Notes under the pieces: generated by a model
Told to the model about the DNA's origin: nothing
Seen by the model: only the letters and a program-made list of their open reading frames with translations
Database searches by the model: none
In this document: one piece after another, positions 56,268-64,000 of the stretch
How the letters are laid out: every line of letters begins with the position of its first letter
Position numbering within the stretch: position 1 is the first letter of the stretch
Made by a program: the position numbers and the translations under genes
DNA from: Halictus rubicundus
Lineage: Eukaryota > Arthropoda > Insecta > Hymenoptera > Halictidae
Length of the DNA stretch: 64,000 bases
NCBI RefSeq assembly: GCF_050948215.1
Contig: NC_135163.1
Coordinates: 1,488,001-1,552,000, forward strand
Reading direction: 5' to 3'

Positions 56268-58937
56268 AAATGGAACGCGTAAAAATCTGCTTCGAGACGG
56301 AAGGCGGCTGTGTCGTCTCGAAACCGTTCGCGTCTTCCGCGAAACCTTCCGACAAACGTGTGTCCCGTTCTCTAAACTCTGTTGCCATTCGCCAAATGTA
56401 CGGTGACTTCGCGCATCTCGTCGATTGCCGATTGAAAGCGTATATTTGCACTGGCGCGAGCGAGTATCGATGAACACACTGCCTTGCAGTTTGCACAGCG
56501 TGACACTCGATGCAGAGAGGAATTATTTGCACGGCCCGATCCAGGTACCGGCCAATTACGTCCTATCCGCGCGATTCGGATCATTGGATTACTCTCTCTC
56601 TCTCTCTCCCTCTTTGCAGGGAATTATCTACTCCGCATTCTGTTCCGCCTGGAAGGGAAAGTTTTCGAAGATGTATCGATTCGAAATCTACAGGTCCTCG
56701 TGCACACATCAGACAACGCAGCGGAGATGCACAGTATTCTCTCCGTAACTGTCTAAAAGATCTCTATTGTTAGTGTGAAAATTTTATCCTCGCATGTGGG
56801 GGATCTCCCTTGGGACCAGTCAAGCGGTAAACACTGATGCAATTAAACTCATACCGGTGCAAAAGATTGCAACTTTTTCAATTTTTACTTTTCCTTTGTG
56901 GAACTTTTAACAACGTATTCGTGTATTTTTTTTCTGATTAAAATAGTATCCAATTCGGTGTAAGTGCGGTCGTAATTACTCCTGTAATAGGCGGTTAATT
57001 TGCGTTAGAATTTGAACTGCTCGGTGTAGCAGCTTCAGGCTCTGAATTCTTACAGCTTGCGTCTTCGTTTCGTCACAATCGCTCCGGATTGTTGACATTT
57101 CGGTACTCGGAATGGGCGGTCAGTTATGGCGGATGTATCTCACGTTTCTTCTTCCAAGGAACGGATTACAATAGCTGTCGGTCGGCTAGCAGGAAAATAA
57201 ACCTCCCCGATTAGTAGCGCGGAGGTCGCCTAAGACCAGCCGATAAAAAGCCTATTAATAAGCTTCCGGTAGGCAAAGTGTTAACCGGCCCGGCCTGGCC
57301 CGGTCCGGCCCGACCGGAGCGAGGGAAGAAGAAGGTGCACGAAATAATCTTTTGCTCGATTCCTCCGCCGTTTCCTCCTCTTTCTTTTTCTCCTCTCGTT
57401 CCTCCTCGCATTCCAGTTACGTACCGAAACCTCGGCCGGATTCCTGACCGCTCTCTTTGTGTTTCGGTTGTCCAGCCTTGCTCTTTTGCGCTCGCACGGC
57501 TCGGCTCGGCTCCGCTCTGCTCGCTCGCTCGCTCGCTCGCGCATGGCCGAGCGTGCAGCTGCAACCTGGCTGGCAACTGCGGGGCAGGTGATACGAACAC
57601 ACGTTACACGGACCGTGTTTCGTGACTCCCTTTCATCCCAGCGGAATCGGAGAGACAGTTTCCATCGGCCAGAGATAGATACGCAGCCGAGGGATAATTC
57701 TGCATCGGGAAGAATCGATCGCGTCGGCCCCGACCAACGAAAATCCGTGTCGCGAGATTTTCAGCGGTAGAATTTAGGCTCGGGTTTCGAAACAGTCGCC
57801 GGTTATTGTAGGTACCGCTAAATCGTACAGGTACTGTCCGGCGTATGAGTTTCCCCGTACGAGCACGGCAAAACCAAGAGAAAGTTGCGTCGTGGCCAAA
57901 ATAGTGGTCTTCTGTCATTAAAATCCTGATTTCGTGAAAGTACCAGGTTCCAGAGGTTTCTGAAACAGAGCGCAGAACTGCGTCCGTGCATCTAAAGGTT
58001 GTACGCATTCGCGTTCAATGAAAGGATGTGTTGATTGCACACTGTGGCTCGGGACACTGATCGTGGCTTAATTGTTTAGCAATTGCGCCACAAGTGATGG
58101 AGCATTTAAAAGCCAACATTCGTCGAGCTATTACGAAGATTATAGAAAAAGAATCGAGCGGTGCAAGAACTCCCGTGGATTCCAAATTTTTTTATTAAAA
58201 TACAAATATCCATGGAATTTGAAAAAAAGTATTTATTTTCTTAAGAAATCCTAAAGCTGAAAATGGATCAGCCTATAGTTCTGAACGGCTGGATAATGAA
58301 TTTTCATTTATTATAAAAAAATCCCGATAAGAACGCTAAGAAAACGCGTTTCACGCCAGAGTACCTACTTAATTCGCGCTGAAGGAAAATGGTAACGATA
58401 CTCTGTGGAAATTTTTCGCTTCGATGCGAACAGGGGAAAGGGGTTTCGAGAGGACTGTGTACGAGGCTCTCTACCTGGTCGAAGCAAGGTGCATTCCTTT
58501 GGCAACGGCAGTTCTCTTGCGGCCCAACGAACGCACAAACCCACGCACGCGAGAGGTAATATCAAAGGGGCCGATGTTTCACGAGCGTGCACATCCGACG
58601 CGAGAACGGTCGCGTGCATCTTGCCCCTACGTACGAGTGTCGTCGCGCGTATCTCCCGGTGGCATCTCTGCTCGCGATCCCCTTTTTCTCCCTTTCGGCC
58701 GCGGCAGTCTCCTTTCTTCCAGATTACACCTACCCACCGTCAAATTTTATCATAACCATTGTTAATCTGGCGGGTTGCGTGTCATGACCCCCGCACGCTC
58801 CTCGGAACCAGTTGCTCGAAATATCCGGCCGTGATTTTCACCCATTTTCCCTTCACACTTTCATTCAACAAATTCTGCTTCACCCTCGACTTCATGTTTT
58901 ATCCCTTTCCACTCGAATGGGGCCTCCGAGGCGCCGC
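56268..58937. other. intron segment, no gene recognised
   Basis: A CT run lies at about 56588-56612. A diverged arm related to 14117-14693 (CGTATTCGTGTATTTTTTT, CTGATTAAAATAG) lies near 56880-57000. 57280-57560 is a CpG-rich block with GGCCCGG repeats and a GCTC run (57518-57541). ORFs on both strands in the CpG block look like composition artefacts. Confidence 0.4.
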
Positions 58938-59446
58938 ACAGTGGGCAATTTGGACGAAATCGGATTCAAAATCAAAGAACTTTCGATAGAAATGAGGTAG
59001 AGCGATGAAATTTTTTTTAAATTAAAGCTGCAACTTTGTAGAATATGGGAAAAATAGAAAGATTATTACCATCCATTCATTTCAACGAAAAAATGACTTC
59101 ATTAGTTTTTGTCACAAAAATCTATTTTTTGCAAAATCCTGAGGTCGTAGACAAATTTTGAGACCAGATTTGAAATCAGCGTGAAAAAATCTATGGGAAA
59201 TGATGTATAGCATGTTATAAAAAAATTTTTTCCGCGCGTGGTATTGGAAAAACTAAAATTTTCTTGAATTTGTGCGCGTTTCACGAATTTTCTCGAGGTT
59301 AAAAAACGTTCGTACCACAATCTCTCTATTTGTCCCATATTCTACAAAGTTGCAGCTTTCATTTAAAAAAAATTTCATTGCTCTACCTCATTTCTATCGA
59401 AAGTTCCTTGATTTTGAATCTGATTTTGTCCAAATTGCCCACTGTG
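58938..59446. mobile_element. inverted-repeat MITE with 7-bp target duplication
   Basis: The ends ACAGTGGGCAATTTGG and CCAAATTGCCCACTGT pair, and the arms continue about 125 bp (ACTTTCGATAGAAATGAGGT with its complement). GCGCCGC is repeated exactly at 58931-58937 and 59447-59453. The terminal CAGTGGG and 7-8 bp duplication fit hAT or P-like elements; the class is not settled. Confidence 0.82.
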
Positions 59447-59453
59447 CGCCGCG

Positions 59454-60903
59454 CAATGCGATATTCTACCAATCTAGGTGGAAAATAATATTTTCCTTTG
59501 AAAATAGTCCTGCACTTCAGAAATTCTTAACTGCTAATGATATACACAATTAAAATTACATTTGTCATTGATTTTACATTATTAACTCGTTAAGCACTTG
59601 TTAACTATTTTTATGCTAGCACTATTTGTGTGCATTCCTTCACACTGTACCGCGCACTCTCTTAAATTTTATTCAAAACTAAACCTACCGACTCTTCTTG
59701 TATACCTATTCCTACCGTGCGCGGTCCAAATGATCGGTCTTTAAAAAAAGTTATTGTTAATATAATTAAACGTACATAACAGTCAATTTGTTGCTGGATG
59801 AATTGATAAAATTTATTTTTATATAATTTCAATTGTATAAAAAATCCTGCGATACTCTCTCCTCGATTTACAAAATTGTACTGTGTCGTGCAACTTTGCG
59901 GTTTGGATGTATTTGCCATGAAACGTGCCATGCCACATTGGGAATAGCCTTTGTTTTATACTGATTGTTTAGGTTTAGAAGAACTACTAAAATTTGAAGA
60001 GCTACTTAAATACCATATTATCTCGTGCGGTCAAATTAACCGGCCGCGATAGGTAGGACAGGCTACAAATATCTCTTGAAAAAAAAAGAAATAAAACGAG
60101 AAATGAATACTGAAAAATACATTGTACACATACTTTAAGAAAAGTCGTAAAGATAAATAGCGATGTGATCATGTTGTATGTACGAAATTGTACGCAATCT
60201 TATATTATATTATTAAAAAATGCCATCTTATCATTACTGTCGAGTGTACTCGACATAAACGGTTAACAGGTCAGAGATAGTATATTTTTATATAAAAATT
60301 ACGTTTGTCGGAGACCGGAGGTAATCGTGTTTTGTAAATGTGGGCGAACAACAATTAGTTGGTTAAAAGCGTAGGTTTAACTGTCTGTCGATGGACCCTT
60401 TATCGATGGAAAAGTGCGTGACGAATCCTTTTTGTGGAATTGTTTGCTATACAAGCTCTTTTGTCAGAAACGTATCCTCCCTTCTACGATAAATGCCACG
60501 GACCGAGTCATCGAATCAGGCGATCCCGATACTCATCGTCAGCCTGGAATCCAGTTGCTCCTCCTCCTCCCTTTCTCCTGTTCCTGGCCATTAAGATTTC
60601 GGTTTAACGTCCCGGCTAACGAGCGATCGAGCCTCGACCCGTGGGAATTCTTTCGGTTTTTGAACCCGGATTAAGGACCGTTAAAAAACGATCAATTTCG
60701 CGGTGTTCGGCCATTCGTCCTTCTTCTAATACTTTTTGCGGAAGATCTCTAATTGTAAAAAATCGAGAGAATCAATTCGAGATATTTGAGACCAGATCAA
60801 TTTTCTCGAAACCGTAATTTCGGGGCCGAGCCGTCGCGAAACGGACCTGCCAAAACGGATTGCAATATCACCATTTGTTATTAACATTTTTAATGAGATT
60901 ATA
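59454..60903. other. intron segment, possible decayed piggyBac MITE
   Basis: 59700-60060 has ACCTATTCCTACCG-GCGCGGTCCAAATGATCGGT at the left and GGTCAAATTAACCGGCCGCGATAGGTAGG at the right, resembling the ends of 48132-49448 but without clear TTAA. The rest is unassigned. Confidence 0.4.
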
Positions 60904-61596
60904 CAGTGAATCCTCGTGCACTTACAGTCAGAGCAAGCTTCGCGGTTGAAAATCATTGGAACTACCCACACTACCGCGGGGTATACGATATATCGAGCTT
61001 CGCTGTCCGTTTCTACGGGCAACATTGTATCAGAGAAAGACATTTTCTCAGCCATCTTGTCACTGTATCATAAACCTATGACATAGAGACGGATAGTGAC
61101 ATTTGCGTTTCCAGCGTGCACTGTATACAGGGTCATCCGTTTTTAAACGGCCAAACGTCAACCAGCTATAGAGGACCCCAAATGAAACAACTTTCACCCC
61201 TAACACTTTTTTTGATTCGGTCTTGATTTTTAGATAATTGCAAAAACCCGTCATTTTTTGCGTTCACTTAAGATTAAATATATTAGGACTGCAATTATGT
61301 ATCTTGATGATTTTTCCTTTGTTTGGTTTAAAATAAATAGGGGCATCTTTTTTGTATGACCTTTGGATCTTGGTTTTTTGACATGGGGGACGCCGTGGAG
61401 ACTGAATGAAATAACTTCGAATCAAAAAAAGTGTTAGGAGTGAAAGTTGTTCCATTTGGTGTCCTCTATAGCTGGTTGACGTTTGGCCGTTTAAAAACGG
61501 ATGACCCTGTATATCAAATGTTCGGCGAAAACCTCAGATTTCGTCTAAATGTCTCTCACCAGAACGGCGCACCTGACTCATAGCGGGAATTCACTG
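60904..61596. mobile_element. CAGTGAAT-type MITE (diverged, reverse) with nested MITE
   Basis: TA-flanked, with ends CAGTGAATCCTCGTGC and ATAGCGGGAATTCACTG. Inside are ACTATCCGTCTC-like and TCTCAGCCATCTTGTCACTG blocks matching 13566-14808 in reverse. It is split by the element at 61138-61509. Confidence 0.75.
61138..61509. mobile_element. nested TA-flanked MITE, CAGGGTCATCCGTTTTTAAA ends
   Basis: The 372-bp element has near-perfect inverted repeats of about 90 bp (through CACCCCTAACACTTTTTTTG), with TA on both sides. Its centre has no coding capacity. It sits within the CAGTGA MITE 60904-61596. Confidence 0.9.
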
Positions 61597-63044
61597 TAAA
61601 CTGTAATAGAAAGCAGAGATCGTGTTCTAGCAATTGAAACTCCCAAATAAGCTGAAAACCGTGAATAAATAATTTGATCCAGTTAGTGCTAAGAGTAATC
61701 TGTGCACGCGGACGCAGACGAGGGATCGGTCGGTCATCGATTCGATTAGAGCCGCGGTTATCCCAGCCACCGCAAATTAATCGATCGCCTTCCCACGACT
61801 ATGATCGACAACGTCTCCATTCCTCGAGAGTCATCGAACCGACGACGAACCAACGTAATTGTGTATAATCGTGTCGCGCCGCGAAAGGATCGAGACACAG
61901 GCGAAACCCGTGCCGTTGGTCGCCGATGACAGCGATCAAGGAAGAAGATGGGGCTAAACGAACGGACACGTCGGAGGAGAAGGTTAAACAGGCGAGAGGA
62001 AGTCGATGATGTTACGATGGGAGGAAAAAGGCTGTTCCTGATGACTGGCGCCGCTCGACCACTGCACCGGTTCTCGCGCCATCCCTCTTTCTTCTTTCGC
62101 CTCTTCTCCGTCGCTCGCTCGCTCGCACCCTCTCTCGATCTTTCTTGTATTCAGTGACCTCTTTTCTTTTGTCTCCGTTCTGCCACTCCTACGTCACTCT
62201 CGAGATACTTGCTTAAACTCGGTCTAGACATAATTGTGTCCGTCTGGGCTGCGCGCTAACGTCTCAATTCTAGAATTTACGGATTTAATTCTAGGATTCG
62301 ATGGAATTTTTTATTTCACCACGTCCTTGGACTTTTATACTTTCGAATCTATTTTAACTGTAACTCTTTGCGGACGAGGACGTGTTCTATGGAATTTTAA
62401 TTAGAACCGTATTACTTCAAATCATCTACTTTTGTTCGACTTATTTCACAAACTCACCCCTGTCGCGTTGGTCCATCAGCTCGGAGGATAGCTCGTACAC
62501 GCAAATAAAAACTGTTTTCTTATAACCAATTTCATCGTGCTCGCATCGTCCACCTTTTCCCCCACTCTAGATATTTTAATGATCCCCTATGATCTTGCCT
62601 CGTTATGAGAATGTAAACACGCGCCCGTAACCACCGTTTATGCAACGTGTTGTTCGAGTGCTTCTTTCCACCGTGTTGTATAAACATTGCCGCAATTTTT
62701 CGTGTTAAACGAACCCGCGCCATGCACGAGTATACCGTGTGTTTCTATATGTACACGCTAGAACGAACAGATGCTGTAACGAACGGGGATCTACAAACAA
62801 TTACGCCCGTTTTACCGCACCCTATTGTACGTTGGGACGCTGCAACGTTGCAAAGGTTTGTTACGAGACGCGGCGAGCTGAAAAATTCAGCCTTGCAACC
62901 TTCCTGCGTGTCGTGACGTTGCACCCGACCAATTTGCAACGCGATGCTCGCGACGAGATGCTTGCTTCGAATCTCACTTCCCAATTTTAATCCAAAATTT
63001 TTACTAGCGTTAATGTGGTCGTGTCCTGTTCAAATGAAATGTTT
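61597..63044. other. intron segment, nothing recognised
   Basis: Moderately GC-rich DNA. A GCTCGCTCGC run near 62113 and several short ORFs lack known domains. No splice-compatible glypican first exon was seen on the minus strand. Confidence 0.4.
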
Positions 63045-63282
63045 TTAACCCTTTGCACTCGAAGCTATTTTAACTCCAAAACGAAATATTTCTTCCGACT
63101 TAGAATATTTCCCTTCTCTGTATATATATTTTTCATGTTATACATACAAAAATGGTGCAATTTTGAAATGTTTGGCAATTTATTTAATACAAACAAATTT
63201 AAAAATGTAAAAAATATTCTGAATAATGACACAGCAATTTTTAGGGGCGACTTCCATTCGCCATTCGAGTGCTAAGGGTTAA
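63045..63282. mobile_element. TTAA-flanked MITE, CCCTTTGCACTCGAA family, copy 3
   Basis: The left end is TTAACCCTTTGCACTCGAA and the right end CATTCGAGTGCTAAGGGTTAA. It is close to 19549-19798 across its body (TTTCATGTTATACATAC, AATGGTGCAA). Confidence 0.83.
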
Positions 63283-63307
63283 TGTCTGATGACAACATTA
63301 GTTTAAA

Positions 63308-64000
63308 GCAGGTATCATAATTGTTATAACCAAAAAGAAAAAAGGTCATGGTATAACAAGTATTTCATCGACTAAAATCGTAGCGGTTACACATAAGGAT
63401 TATAAGTAACCGAAAATTTTGTCTCTTGTTGGAAAATGTTATCGCTGAGAAAAATTTATTTCGATCACTTATAACAGTTATCAATGAGAGAAATTTATTT
63501 CAATCGCTAATAACAGTTATCGACGGGAGAAGTTTATTTCGGTCGCTCATAAGAATTGTCGATGAGAGAAATTTATTTCAAGCGATCATAACTGTTATCG
63601 ATAAGAGAAATTTATTTCGATCGCTCATAACAGTTATCAACGAGTGAAGTTCACTTTGATCGCTCATAACAATTATCAACGAGAGAAGTTCCTTTCGATC
63701 GCTCATAACAGTTATTGGTGAAGGAAAATAATAGTTATTATTAAATAGTACAACTTTCAAATGGTAGAATGATACAATCAAAATTTAATGTGACAAACAT
63801 GAGTTTTTCCAAATTTTCTTCTGACAAATTACACCGCAAATCATCTGACGTTAATTTTGGAGCAGGAAAGGTTCGTCCAACGCTAACCTGAGTTGCAGGC
63901 ACAGCGTGAATTATGCTCGCTAGTTTTGATAAATACGGGAGACTATATTTCTGATTTTTACAGTTGAAAAAATTTTTAAAAATTTTTTATCAGATTTTGT
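63308..64000 (-). mobile_element. hAT-derived element with 39-bp minisatellite, copy 4 (cut by window)
   Basis: It starts near TCATAATTGTTATAACC. The 39-bp units run from about 63440 to 63720, followed by the minus-strand hATC remnant (63740-64000) with TTACACCGCAAATCATCTGA. It continues past the window end. Confidence 0.68.

Noticed and set aside
57211..57600. Minus-strand GC-rich ORF as the missing dlp first exon
   Set aside because: It starts MFVSPAPQLPARLQLHARP but lacks a convincing signal peptide followed by the C-TR-Y segment, and is dominated by GCTC and CCGG simple repeats.

Overview
The window looks like animal nuclear DNA, most likely from a hymenopteran insect such as an ant, bee or wasp. 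That is inferred from the glypican sequence, the AT-rich and transposon-dense introns, and the mariner, piggyBac and hAT families present. No species can be named. It holds one recognisable host gene, on the minus strand: a glypican of the GPC4/6 type, orthologous to Drosophila dally-like (dlp). Seven coding exons are visible, in order from 5' to 3': 16638-16808, 7596-7738, 4857-5105, 4150-4318, 2859-3273, 1776-1945 and 1-123. The last is cut by the window edge. All junctions have GT/AG sites and compatible phases and give about 480 codons. The signal-peptide exon and the extreme C-terminus (GPI signal) are not seen.

From 16809 to 64000 I found no other host exon. I read this as the long 5' intron of the glypican, or 5' flanking DNA. 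It is filled with transposable elements, many nested. (1) Tc1/mariner superfamily: two DD41D-spaced elements, one inside the other (27342-31390 and 29392-31243), an internally deleted relative (41478-42844), a DD34E Tc1 copy (33150-34754), a classical mariner (53149-54627), and the 3' end of a Tigger/pogo element (about 12040-12634). (2) TA-flanked MITEs: one superfamily with ends starting CAGTGA and another with ends near TAGACTGCGGAT. (3) Many TTAA-flanked, piggyBac-type MITEs, and a 1.3 kb piggyBac derivative that still encodes an N-terminal fragment (48132-49448). (4) Four hAT-derived elements (about 5190-6208, 37009-38607, 46963-49865 and 63308-end) built from a 39-bp minisatellite around a degraded hAT dimerisation domain. 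(5) One probable solo LTR of Copia type (28605-29170).

The elements form a readable insertion history. One MITE family was hit by a Tc1 element in one copy and by a DD41D element in another. A related MITE carries two further elements, and another copy of it sits inside a mariner. The hAT elements carry TAGACTGCGG MITEs and a piggyBac derivative. The DD41D element at 29392-31243 has nearly matching 370-bp inverted repeats and only one in-frame stop, so it is the youngest-looking transposon here.

No CRISPR array, rRNA, tRNA or operon was recognised. I saw no complete new biological system. The strongest observations are the nested transposon series, the diversity of TTAA MITE families, and a short acidic ORF conserved in two TTAA elements.
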